Assembly: GCA_964016885.1 (NCBI GenBank)
Contig: OZ024742.1
Coordinates: 115,758,939-115,822,938 of the forward strand
Length of the DNA: 64,000 nt
Direction of reading: 5' to 3'
Source of the DNA: Eledone cirrhosa
Taxonomy: Eukaryota; Mollusca; Cephalopoda; Octopoda; Eledonidae
Every line of letters begins with the position of its first letter. Within the stretch, counting starts at the first letter, position 1. Made by a program: the position numbers and the translations under genes. Under the pieces are notes generated by a model. That model was not told the DNA's origin, did not search any database, and saw only the letters and a list, made by a program, of their open reading frames with translations. Below, piece by piece: positions 49,917 to 61,045 of this stretch.

Positions 49917-50604
49917 TAATAATAATAATAATAATAATAATTTCTTTATTAACCACAAGGGTTTACATAAAGTAGACATTAAGGACAATACAGGACAATG
50001 CAGGGCAATACATTGTTGTTGTTGTTGTTATCGTTATTTTACTTATTATTAATTTTAGTTTCAGTTGTGGTGGTGGTGGCGTCAGTGGTGTTCGGTGTGG
50101 AAGAGTTCATTTCGACATCACGAGTTAATTTATTTTTTTCTTTTGTTTCTGTTGTTGCGGTGGTGGTTGGGGTGGTGGTTGTCGCGGTGGTGGTGGTGGT
50201 GGTGGCGGCTTTAACACCTGCAGTCATTGGTAATGGCGGGAAATGAATGTCTGCCTGAGACAAATTTAAAATATTGCTACTGCTTAAATGTTTAGTGTTG
50301 GCAAACGTTGTAATATTTACAATGGTAGTGTCGGTGTGAGATGTTAGTTTGTGAGGAAGTCTCTCAGCTGCTTGGTGCAGAGGTGAATCAGCCATGATTT
50401 GTGCAAAAACATTTTTTGATAATCATAAAAGTTAAAATTTTGGGTACAAGGCCCCATTTTTTTTGGATGTCCTTTTCGAAAAACAATGTATGTGCGCTTA
50501 TATACAGTTAACAATAAAATTTTCCATAAATGGCATTTTTTAACAAACAGAAACAACAAACCTTTGCGGAGCTCACGATGATACGATTTACTACGTAGGT
50601 CGCC
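49917..50604 (-). mobile_element. LINE copy C: internally deleted, about 690 bp
   Basis: The (AAT)n tail (49917-49941) and about 70 bp of 3' end (to about 50010) are joined directly to about 595 bp of 5' end (50011-50604). The 5' part matches LINE A 37285-37895 and ends at the same GTAGGTCGCC terminus. It encodes ORF1's first ~118 residues in one open frame (50395-50039, starting MADSPLHQAAERLPHKLTSH, with a long Thr-rich run). ORF2 is absent. Both ends of the parent are kept, so this is a possible non-autonomous derivative rather than a 5'-truncated copy. Confidence 0.85.
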
Positions 50605-50874
50605 AATAATAATAATAATAATAATAATGTTTTCTTTATTAACCACAAGGGTTTACATAAAGTAGTAATTAAGGACAGTACAGGACAATACAGGATAGTA
50701 CAAATGGGCATTTCTGCGTGTAAAAAAACAGATGATGTGATAAAAAAATAACAATGTAAAATTCCCCAATAGCGGGGAGACTTCCGAAGGACATTTGTGG
50801 AGAAAGCCCATTAAAAGGCCACAGTGACCCTAACCACCAGGGCAAGTGAGCTCTCTCAATTTTCGACCTTTAAT

Positions 50875-53800
50875 TTACAGACACATACTCAGAGTAGGCC
50901 CATTCACTTGGGCCATACTTGCTTCTCTCACCCATCTTTCAATAAAATGCTGGGAAGAGAGCACTTCCCTCTCTACCCTGATTTTCCTTTCCAAATGAAA
51001 TTTGAAAACGTTAATCAAGGCATCACCGAAGAGGTAAATGCTCGTCTTCAGCCCTTTCAAACGTGTCCACCATACTATCTCTTTCGCCATGGCCACCAGA
51101 CAGATAAATACTACCTGCCCTTCCCGGCTAAAGGAAGAGGGCGGGGCAATCCTCACGATGGACTCCGTCACAGATGGATCCGTCCTACACGTGACTGCAG
51201 GTGTTCGACATAAACCCACCAGTGAGCAATGCTCGGACAGTGGACGAGTGCGTGCAGGACGGTTTCGTCTCTCTGCGCGCATCTCGGACATGCTCGGCTG
51301 ACGGCACCTCCGTGCCTGTAGAGTTTATCCCGAACTGGCAAAGCTCCCCGGTAGCACTGCCAGGCCAGGGATTTCTGGAAGTTGTCCATAGGCCCCGGCC
51401 CGAAAGTCCTTCCGAAGAGATTGGCTAGTTGATTTTCGTCGACGCCTAGAGTTTCTCCAAGTACGTCGTCGTTCTTCCCCTACACTAATCCTCTATAGAA
51501 CGCCAAGGTGGAGTTTCCACCGATCACATTGCCCGATTGGTCGAGGGCTGTGAGCGCCTGAAGACATTCTAGTCTCCAAGCGCTCCCTCTCGGTTTTTGA
51601 TTGACCCAGGTATGCAGCTGCGTCAAGGAGACGAGCTGGGGAAAGACGTGTCTAGCAAAGGCGACCACACCTGATCACCGTCGAGGAAGAGGTGAAGAAG
51701 TCGTAGCCTGAGCGCGTGTCTGCGCATCATCAGCCACGGCCTGTCCAGCCCTCCACGTAGGGTGTGTTGAAAGCAGAGGACCGCCTGACGATCGGAGCGC
51801 GTCCCTTCCACAAAAAGGGAAAGAGCAAACGCTCCAGCGCAGTTAGGCCTGGCTTAGGACAAGGTACGACGGTCAGGCGGTAGTAGATGACGGACGCGAT
51901 GTACGCGTTAGCCACCTCCTATCGACCTTTCAAGGATAGCTTCCTCTCCGCCCTTTTCTGGGTGAGAGAAGCCACCCTGCTCGTCACCTCGTCCCAGTTT
52001 TTGTCCGTCTGGACGCTTTCAACGTCTCCACTTTGTGCAGTAATGGCTCGAGAGTCAATACGTACAAGAGGGACGAGAGGGGACATCCTTGGCGGACCGA
52101 GCGCATGATGTTGAACGGTTCCGAAAGGTGACCGTTCACTCTCACCACGGAGCAGATGTCGCAGTGCATGGCAGCGATCCAGCCTCTTAAGACGGGCCCA
52201 AAGCCAGCCGCCCCCAGGACTGCCGCTAGGTAACGATGGTCGACCCTATCGTATGCTTTCGGCTGATCTAAATTGATCAAGGACCCACCCGTGCCAGGTT
52301 CCCTAGTTACCCTCTCTACGATGTATCGCATGAGGTAGAGGTTGTCGTGGATGGATCTGTCGGGAATGGCGCATGTCTGCGCCTCTCCCACCTGACCACC
52401 AATGACAAGCACCAATCTCTTTGCTAGCACCTTGGCCAAAATCTTAAACTCTGTGTTTAGCAGGCTTATGGGCCTGAACTTATCTATATTACCTCCTTGT
52501 TCGGATCCTTTCTCAGCAGCGCCACAGCTCCTCGTTCTGTTTCCAGTTTCAGTAGACGTCCGCCAAGAGGCCTCCGAACAAGTCTGGCATCTGTACGTAA
52601 AGTTCATAGGGCAGACCATCCAAACCAGGCGATTTACCCCTTTTGCAGCCAGTCATTGCATCCCGTACTTCAGCGGCTGTTATCGGCTTTTCGTAACACT
52701 CCGCCTCAGTGGTCGAGAGCCGCAGCAGTCCGTCGAGGTAGACACTAAAGTCCATCCCTCGACCCGGCCCGCCCATGCGCCCGAACAGCTGTGCGAAGTG
52801 TCGCTGAAAAGCTTCACACATTTGCCCGGGAACGAGTAGCATGTGCCCGTCCTGGTCCACCGAAGACCAGATCGTGGATTTGTTGCTACGACCCACCTCC
52901 TCCACTCGGACCCATTGAACGGCTTTCGTCCCCTCGTGTCTGAGAGCAGGCACCCTAGCTCTGACAACGCAGCCTTCGTGCTTTGAATTGAAGAATTGGT
53001 CAAGGGCCAATTTCGCCGCAAGTACGTCGGTCGCGATGCCTTTGCTAAGCGCTTCGACTAATTTTCTAACTAATTCTCCCTCTGCTCTAATTTTCTCTAC
53101 TGCTAAAGCCTTACTAAACCTAATGGATTCTAGTCTAATTGCTCTTTTCAGAACAAACCACCACTTGTTTTTGACGATAGCCCCCGTCAACGCTCGCTTA
53201 ACTAGTTCACTAATCCGGTCTCTGTAGGCCTTGCGTGCTGGTAAGGACGCGTTTAGCTTCCAGTAGCCGGGTCCTCGTCTATGAAGCCTATCTAATCAAG
53301 CACACAGATCACGAATTTGTAGTCCGTGTAGCTGACTAACTTGAATTGGGGACAGCCTATGCTAGACCTATCTTTTTCCCTACAAAATACTCTATCTAGA
53401 TATGATCTGGATGACCCTATGCGATTTGTCCAAGTCCACATTGGCACATTCGGGAAATCCAATCGGTACCTGTCAGAGAGTTCAAAACACCTGAGCAGAT
53501 CGGTGTGACTCTTGCACCCTCCTCCCACACAGTCGCAGCGTGCATCTAAGATCCCGTTCCAGTCGCCCACTAACACTAAAGAGCGGGACGTTCCAAGAAA
53601 GGTCTTCAGACGCCGGACGAAATCAGGCCGCTTGTCACGTCCAGCACCACCAACTTACCTTCTGGATCCAGGAAGATGGCCCGTATGGCGAGATCCAAAC
53701 CTCTCAAAAAAAGCACATATACTCCTCCCCCCGATCCCGGACGGCTGGGAGATGTATACATCGTAGCCGCCGAAGATCGGTGCGAAGTCCCGTGCTTCGG

Positions 53801-53927
53801 AGATTCTGGTCTCGCTGATGGCCACTACATCTATGTTTAGTGACCTGAGGTCGTTCAACAGGTGCCCCTGCTTCCATGACGACCCCAAGCCACGCGCATT
53901 TATGCTGCCTATTCTGAGTGACGTCAT
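50875..53927 (-). pseudogene. LINE D ORF2, active site deleted
   Basis: ATG at 53927 starts MTSLRIGSINARGLGSSWKQ, then SETRISEARDFAP, VGDWNGILDARCDC and SYLDRVFC. The final motif is TDYKFVIC, with the catalytic His replaced by Tyr. The linker frame 53190-52549 has FFNSKHEGCVVRAR and LDGLPYELYVQMPDL. The reverse transcriptase frame 52619-51984 has FRPISLLNTEFKILAKVLAK, QTCAIPDRSIHDNLYLMRYI, INLDQPKAYDRVDHRYL and VRQGCPLSSLLYVLTLEPLL. It then jumps from VETL into the KNWDEVTSR segment. About 85 residues including the YADD box are missing. The C-terminal finger is intact: CPRCAQRDETVLHALVHC at about 51290. TAA stop at 50875. Confidence 0.85.
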
Positions 53928-53964
53928 GTTGAAATGGAGTGGAAAAGATGGGAAGGACCACTTA

Positions 53965-55860
53965 CCTTACTTCTCGTAGATGAAGGACGGTTTCTCCATC
54001 CCTTTTCACTTGATCGTCTGGTGAAGGTACCGTTGAATCGTCCCTTCGGCTGGTCGTCGGCTCTTCTATGAGGATGTCCAAATATACTCTCCGGTTGAGA
54101 GTCCCTCCTAGGTCTCTGAAATCACTATCTGCGTTGGGGAATTTCGCTTTAATGTGTGTGTGTTGTTTCTATGCTATTCTTACCAGTCTTATGTTCGTTG
54201 GTGTTTTCATTGGTGCTGGTATTATGTAGACGTGCTGTGAAATGTCTGTGTGTATTTATTGCCGTGCATTTGTTTTTCTTTGGGGTGGGGTGTGGTTCTA
54301 CTAGTTTCTTGTCGTTGTTGTTGGGTGTGTGTGTTTTGTTGTTGTGTTGGTGCTTGTGGTGGTGGTGTTGAAGGTGTTGTTGTTTGCGGTGGGGTTGTCG
54401 CCGGTGGTGATGGTGGTGCTAGTGTGAGTGGTGATGGTGTTGGTGGTGTTGCTGCTGTAAGTCTCTTTGCAGTAGCCTTTACCCTTTTTTTCATTTCTTT
54501 CCTCCATTTTCGAAGGCGACGATGCGCTGCTTCTGCGTTTGTGCCTTCTTACAACCTTTTGCCATCCCTCTCCCACATCACACTTCATGTCCTATTCTGC
54601 GAGACCGGGGAGGGGCATCAGATCCACTCTTTCACTTGTTGTTGTCGGTGATGTTTGCAGTGGAGTCTCTGTTGCAGCTGCATTTGGTATTACTGTTGTT
54701 GTTGTTAATACTTCCACTGCTGCTGCTGTTCTTGATTTCCCTGGTGTGGGTATGGGTGCCACGGACCTATCGTTCCCGGTTGTCGCTTGTCCTGTTGCTG
54801 GTAGCAGTGGAGCCGGTTTCGGAAGGAGGTGGGTTTTCTCCTTTCTCAGGGTCTTCACATTGCAGAAGGCCCTGAGGTGAGTCTTCGATCCACAGCGAAA
54901 GCATTTCGGACGTTTGCCCTCAATAATTATGGGCAGTTGAGTGCCGTTATCGAAGTCTATCACATCCGGGATAGTTTCGATGCACTCCTGGTTGGTTTGG
55001 ATTAACATCTCAATGGAGGTGCCGACCCAATCTTCTCTTACATTTTTCTGTACTTGCAGTACAGTTGTTTTGTCCTCGATTCCGACGAGGACAGACGCGA
55101 CCAGCAATGAATGGGCCATCCCTGGGTGGACGTGGGTCAGTTTGACCCTCACAATTTTTTGCCCGCAGTAGGAGAGCACCAACACCATTTCCTCGCTCCT
55201 TAGGGTCACTAAGGATTGAGCCTTTGCCTCCAGGGGTGTGGCAAAAAGCACGTCTACGGTGGCATATTTCTTGCCTCGGATGATATGTGTTTTCCGCTGC
55301 CACACAGACCCTAAGGCGTTTTGTATTTCAGCCTCTGTGGCTCTTTCAACCCTACGGGATTTTTTGCTTACTGTACGGTATGTGACCGTACAGTGCTGTT
55401 GGGTTTCGAAAAATGTTTCGGCTGCCTTGCAGATTGCTGGGTGTCCGGTTTTCGTCACCATCTTCTTTGCTTCCTGTAATTCCTCATTTGTTATGAGGAT
55501 GGTTTCCAGGTTCTTTGCGATACCTGCAAACGAAATTTGTTTTTCTTTGCTGTTGTTGTTGTTATTGTTGTTGTCGTCAGAGCTGCTGTTACTTTTGTTG
55601 TTGCTACTGGTACTACGACTACTGCCGCCGCCGTTGTTGCTGTGGTTGTTGCTGTTGTTGCTACTGGCGATTCTGTTGTTGCTGCTAATGCTGTTGTTGT
55701 TTATGCTGCTGCTGATGCTGTTGCGGCTGCTACTGTTGATTTCCTTGTCACTGTTGCTGCTGCTGCTGTTATTATGGCTGCTACTGCATGACGTCAGACG
55801 AATGAAATGGGTTTCTCTATTTACCGCACATATTATTCGTCGTTGTTGTCGTCGTCGTGA
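53965..55860 (-). pseudogene. LINE D ORF1, nearly open
   Basis: The readable frame extends upstream of the ATG at 55461 through an Asn/Ser-rich leader (to about 55860) into KQISFAGIAKNLETILITNE. It continues as TVTYRTVSKKSRRVERATEA, VDVLFATPLEAKAQSLVTLR and HVHPGMAHSLLVASVLVGIE. A complete CCHC knuckle, CFRCGSKTHLRAFC, sits at about 54860. A Pro/Thr/Ala-rich linker ends at an in-frame TAG (54592). The same frame then continues (WQKVVRRHKRRSSASSPSKM) to 54301, where a second stop occurs. The C-terminal FRDLGGTLNRRVYLDILIEE lies near 54090. This is the best-preserved ORF1 in the window. RNA binding is inferred from family and knuckle. Confidence 0.8.
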
Positions 55861-56287
55861 AATGTTCCTCGGTTTGCACGTGCTCGAGGAAACTATCAGA
55901 AACTATATTTTTCTTTTTCTTTACTGGCGTCGCTTGCGAAAGAGAAGGGAGGGAGAGATACACATTTATAGAAGGGAGGGAGCGAGAGAATCTTCTCTCT
56001 GGTGTAGTGACGATTGAGGAAGAGAGGACGGAATGAGTGGGAGTGACTTGTGAAAATTCTCTTTTGTAGCCATGTTTTTTTTGGTTTAAAATACATATTG
56101 AGCACCAAACCCCAATAAGCGGTTATTTAAACCCGAAGGGCCAACTAACGGGCAGAAAGACCCCTCTCGCGAGAAGGAGGGTGTTTTTGTCTACAATCTA
56201 GTTGAAGTTTTAAACAATTTACAATTGGTATTGCGCTTAAAATTTACAATACCTTACAGAGCCGAGCCTCCGTCAACCATGGCATTC

Positions 56288-56305
56288 AATAATAATAATA
56301 ATAAT
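56288..56305. repeat. (AAT)n at the LINE D / RLE-LINE 1 boundary
   Basis: Six AAT units lie exactly between the 5' end of LINE D and the 5'-truncated end of the RLE-type LINE. Confidence 0.95.
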
Positions 56306-58084
56306 GTTTCCATGTGACTCTTTATCACCGCTTTTATTCTGCATCGCACGTATACCATTAAGTAAAATGCTCAATGAAATAAAACATGGATATAAAGTCT
56401 ATGACAAAACCATTAATCACTTGTTCTACATGGATGACCTGAAACTATTTGCAAAAGCTGATGAACAATTGGAAGGTCTATTATCCATTGTGAAACAGTT
56501 CATTGATGACATTAAAATGGAGTTTTGACTAGATAAATGCGCCAAAGCAACGTTCACCAGAGGAAAGCTGCTGAAGAGTTCAGACATTAATCTTGATCGG
56601 GGGAATGTGATAAGAGAACTTGATCAAGAAAAGACTTACAAATATCTAGGTGTTTGGGGAGGAGACGGAATCAAGCACTCGACAATGAGGGAAAGGATAA
56701 GGAATGAATGTTCCCGCATAGTAAGAGCAATCTAAAGAACGGAATTGAATGCAAGGAATATGATCGATGCCATAAACACGCTTGCCATACCAGTAGTAAC
56801 CTACAGTTACAATGTCATCAACTGGTCAAGCACAGAGAACCGTAGGCTCGATACAAAAATTCGAAAATTCTTAACCATGCACCCAATTCATCACCCTAAG
56901 GCAGATACAGATAGAATATATCTCCCTAGGAAAGAAGGAGGACGGGGGTTAAAAGATATTGCGTTGAAAACTGCAACAATTGGATTATCTACATATCTAA
57001 CGGAATCACATGATTAGATGATCAAACTCGTTTTGAAACACGAAAGCATCAACAGATCATATTCCATTACAAAAGATGCACAAAGATACAGTAATGGACT
57101 ACACATTTCAGAAGTTCCATTTACTGCTGAAATGAAATACACAGAAAAAGCAAAGCAGGTAAAAGTAACTGCAAAGAAATAACTGCTACAGAAACTGGCT
57201 AAGAAATGGCAAGGAAAGCCTCTGTATGGAAAATACTCAGAAAGATCTAACAACCCTGATGTTGATAAAACCAATCAGTGGTTGGCATCATCTGGACTGA
57301 AATCGGAGACTGAAGGACTAATTATATCAGCACAAGATCAGTGTCTACCAAGAAAATAATTACCAACACAAAATTACCAAGCCAACATAATAAAAAATGG
57401 ATGCAACCCATTATGCCGTCTATGTAAAAAACAACCAGAGACCATTGATCATATAATTTCAATGTGCAGTCCTATACAGGCGTGACAGAGCTGCACAATA
57501 TATACATTGGATAATGTGTAAGCATTTTGACCTGCCCCATCAAAAGAATTGGAGGGAGCGTCAACCACCTCCAGTACTTGAAAAAGATCACATCTCAATC
57601 TTGTGGTACTTTAGCATCCAAACAGACCGAAAAATAGATGCAAATCGACCTGATATAATACTGAAGCACTTTAAAAAGAGGGTATGCCTGCTAATTGATA
57701 TGTCCGTTCCAATAGACAAGAATGTATCTACCAAAATATTTGAAAAATTGAGTAAGTATAAGTTCTATCTCCAAGAGATAGAAATTGGAAAAAATGTGAG
57801 AACTAAAACGATACCAGTGGTTGTAGGCGCTCTAGGAATGATACCTAAGGGGTCTAATGATTACTTATCACAAATCCCAGGGAGCCCGCGTATAGGAGAA
57901 ATACAAAAGATAGTACTAATGGGAACTGCCCATATACTATGGAAGATTCTGTCAATAAAAGTACATGACAAGTCTAGGCCCCTAAAGATGCATATGTGTG
58001 TATGTATGTTCTTTCTTGAACATGGCGGACCTTGTTGTGTCTTGAGGTCACTGGTTGTGACTTGGTGATAACTCGTATGAACAT
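56306..58084 (+). pseudogene. RLE-type LINE 1: reverse transcriptase and restriction-like endonuclease
   Basis: A plus-strand remnant of a different LINE class (R2/R4-like, one ORF, C-terminal endonuclease). It begins abruptly inside the reverse transcriptase at FPCDSLSPLLFCIARIPLS. Next come INHLFYMDDLKLFAKADEQ (YMDD at 56427-56438), MEF-LDKCAKATFTRGKLL and YKYLGVWGGDGI. IYLPRKEGGRGLKDIALKTA follows at about 56920, then the zinc motif CRLCKKQPETIDHIISMC near 57410-57465. The endonuclease shows RPDI (Asp 57652-57654), 14 residues, then the LIDMSVP Asp (57697-57699), and IPVVVGALGMIPKG. In-frame stops occur at about 56526, 57015, 57181 and 57358, with a frameshift near 57480. The 3' end joins LINE E directly. 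Confidence 0.85.
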
Positions 58085-61036
58085 TAAGCAAGATAAATGC
58101 AACTCCATCCCGAACCGGCAGTCCCCCGTGGTAGCACTGTCAAGCGAGGGATTTTTTGGAAATGATCCATCGTCCCCGGCTCCTAGATTCTCTGGAACAG
58201 ACTGATTAGTTCGACTTCGTCGACTCCCAGAGCCTGTCCGAGTGCATCGTCTCACTTACCCACCACTAGTCCTCTATAGAACTCGAGAGTGGAAGTTCCA
58301 CTGACCGCATTGCCCGCCTGGTAGAGGGCAGTGAGTACCTGGCAACATTCCAGATGCCAGTCACCCAGTGTCGGTCTCTTATTGACTCAGGACTGCAGCT
58401 CAGTCAAAGAATGGAGCTGCGGAAAGGCCCGTCTGACAAACGGCGACCACACCCGTTTCACTGTTTAGGCAGAATACTTGGAGATGCCGCAGCCTCAGCT
58501 CGTGTCTGCGCATCATTATCCACATAATGCCCAGCCCTCCACGTAGAGGGTGCTGGCAGCTATGGACCGTCTCACCAGCGGAACCTGACCCCACCACAAG
58601 AATTTGAAGAGGATCAGCTCGAAGATGGCGAGTCGAGAACGATGGCATGGGACGACGGTCAGACGGTAGTAGATGACGGACGCGATGTATGCGTTCGCCA
58701 CCTCCGCCCGACCTTTCAGTGATATCTTTCTCGCAGCCCATTTCTGGGTGAGACTGGCTACCCTGCCTATCACATCGTCCCAATTCGAATCCACTCGAAT
58801 CAAACCCCGAGGAACTTTACCGGCCCGTCCGTCCACATCCTAACGACGCTGTTGGATGGCATGGACTTTCCTCTCCATGTGCCGAGTTGCAAGCCCACCA
58901 ACTTTTCCGGATTAAATTTTGCTCCCGTCAACTTTTCAGATTCCTCCAATAAGTTGCCGACCACCTCGATTTCTGAGGGGTCCGACACAATCACGGTTAT
59001 ATCGTCCACATAAGCCGACACAGGCTTTCCGCGTCCCGGTTCCAGTGGAATGCCCTGCAACAGCTCCAGCTTCCGCAATAAAGGCTCGAGAGTTAATACG
59101 TACAGAAGGGAGGAGAGATGGCACTCTTGACGTACCGATCGGAGATCTGAAACTGTTCCGAGAGGTGGCCTTTAATTTTGACCACTCAGAAAGTGGCGCT
59201 GTGCATTGCAGCGATGCAGCTTCTGAAGACGGGGCTGAAGCCAGCCGCCTTGAGGACAGCCTCCAGGTTCCGATGGTCGACCCTATCGAATGCTTTCGAT
59301 CGATCTAAATTGATCAGAGCCCCACCGAATCCAGAAGTATCTATGATGTATCGCATCAGGTGGCGGTCGTCGTGTATGCACCTGGTTGGGATTACGCAAG
59401 TTTGCGCCTCCCCAACCAAATCCCCGACGAGAAGCGCCAACCTTTTCGCATACACGCTGGCCAAAATCTTAAAATCTGTGTTGAGCAGAGTTATGGGCCT
59501 GAAATTGTCTAATGTGTCCCTCTTGTTCTCGTCTTTCCTAATCAGCGTCACTACGCCCCGGCTCACAGAACTGGGAGTGCTCCCGTTCTCTTGCCAGTTG
59601 CAGTAGAGCGCTTCGAGGAGATTGGAGAACAAGTCTGGCATATTTACGCAAAGCTCGTAGGGCAGACCATCCAAACCGGGTGACTTGCGGTTCATGCAGC
59701 CGACAAGGGCATCCTGAATCTCGGCGGAAGTAATCGGCCTTTCGCAGTGCCCAGCGTCGGCCGTCGAGAGTTGCGGCAAACCATCGAGATAGGGACTGAA
59801 GTCCGCCACTGTCTCTGATCCGCCACTTCCCCCGAACAACCTAGCAAAATGTTAGTGAAAGGCCTCACACATCCGCCTGGAATCGCTCGTGTCCATCTCA
59901 GTCCGTCAAAGACCGAATCGTGGTCTTATTACCACGCTGCGCCTCTACCACGCGGGCCAATCGAACAGCTTTGTGTCCCTCGTTTCGTAGAGCACGCGCC
60001 TTAGCTCTGACCTTCGTGTTTCGCATTGAAGAAATGTTCTAACGCCATTATCGCCGCTAGCACGTTAGTTGTAATGCCACTACAAATAGCCTCGTCTACC
60101 TTATTTACCAACTTCCCCTCCTTTCTATTTTTCTCTAATGCTACTTCTTTGCTAAACTCTATCGACATTACCCTACTCTCTCTTTTGAGAGGCCCCTCCA
60201 TCTATTGTTGACGACTCCCACAGTCAACCTTTTCTTAACTAAATTGTTGACCTGGTCCCTGTAAGCCTTACGTGCGGGAAATGACATGTTCAGCTTCCAG
60301 TAACCAGGTCCTAATCTACGCCTCTTATCTAGGTCGACCATACAACTCACAAACTTGTGATCTGAATAGGCGACCGTTTTAATACGTGGACAGCTTACAC
60401 TATTTATGTCTATTTTCCTAATGAATATCCTGTCTATATACGATCTAGATGACCCTATGCGGTTAGACCAGGTCCACACTGGTGCATTATAGAAATATAG
60501 TCGGTACCTGTCAGACAGTTGGAATTGGCTAATCAGGTTCTTGAGGCTTTTGAACCCCTCGCTTCTATCGGACACTCCTACACAGTCCCAGCGTGCGTCT
60601 AAGATGCCGTTCCAGTCCCCCGCTAACAGTAAAGGGCTAGACGTACCCAGAAAGGCTTCCAGGCGTCTAAAGAAATCCGGCCGTCCTGCCCCATTAAGGG
60701 CGTAGACGCCACCAGTCTAAAGGCACCACCTTCGTTATTGTTAACGTCCAGGATCAACAACTTCCCGTCCGGGTCCCGGAAGATCGACCTTACCTGGAGA
60801 TCGGAGCCTTTCCTAAACAACTCTGCCGCCCCACCTCTCATTCCCGGCCGACTAACAGATGCAAAGTTCTGATAGCCGTCGAAAATGGGGGTTAGTGCGC
60901 GGGTGTCGGAAATCCTGGTCTCGCTGACGGCAATTACATCCATTTCTATAGGCCTGAGGTCGTTGAGCAGGTTACTCTGCTTCCAGGACAATTCCAGGCC
61001 TCGAACATTTAAACTTACTACTCTTAATACGGCCAT
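58085..61036 (-). pseudogene. LINE E ORF2, broken but motif-rich
   Basis: The endonuclease starts at ATG 61036 with MAVLRVVSLNVRGLELSWKQ. It continues with AVSETRISDTRALTPIFDGY, a frame change, GDWNGILDARWDC (about 60610), SYIDRIFIRK and VAYSDHKFVSC, so GDWN and DH are kept. The linker is at 60201-60001. The reverse transcriptase frame 59839-59186 has SPGLDGLPYELCVNMPDL, FRPITLLNTDFKILASVYAK and INLDRSKAFDRVDHRNL. The catalytic box at 59001-59012 is YVDD, a functional variant in other reverse transcriptases. VGLQLGTWRGKSMPSNSVV and TQKWAARKISLKGRAEVAN follow. The C-terminal zinc finger lies beyond the truncation. At least five frameshifts. Confidence 0.8.
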
Positions 61037-61045
61037 GTTGGCAGG

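Larger units (their letters stand above)
50605..56287 (-). mobile_element. LINE copy D (L1/Tx1-like, A/C/D subfamily)
   Basis: Minus strand, about 5.7 kb. The (AAT)n tail at 50605-50629 is shared with the 5' end of copy C (head-to-tail junction). The 3' end reads AAACCCTTGTGGTTAATAAA. ORF2 is 53927-50875, ORF1 about 55860-53965, and the 5' region runs to (AAT)n at 56288. A deletion in ORF2 removes the reverse transcriptase active site. The 5' terminal sequence differs from A and C, so the 5' end may be rearranged or belong to a variant. Confidence 0.85.

Noticed and set aside
55238..56017. 259-codon plus-strand Leu-rich frame
   Set aside because: Antisense shadow of the Asn/Ser-rich ORF1 leader of LINE D; the sense strand shows the conserved ORF1 core and CCHC knuckle.
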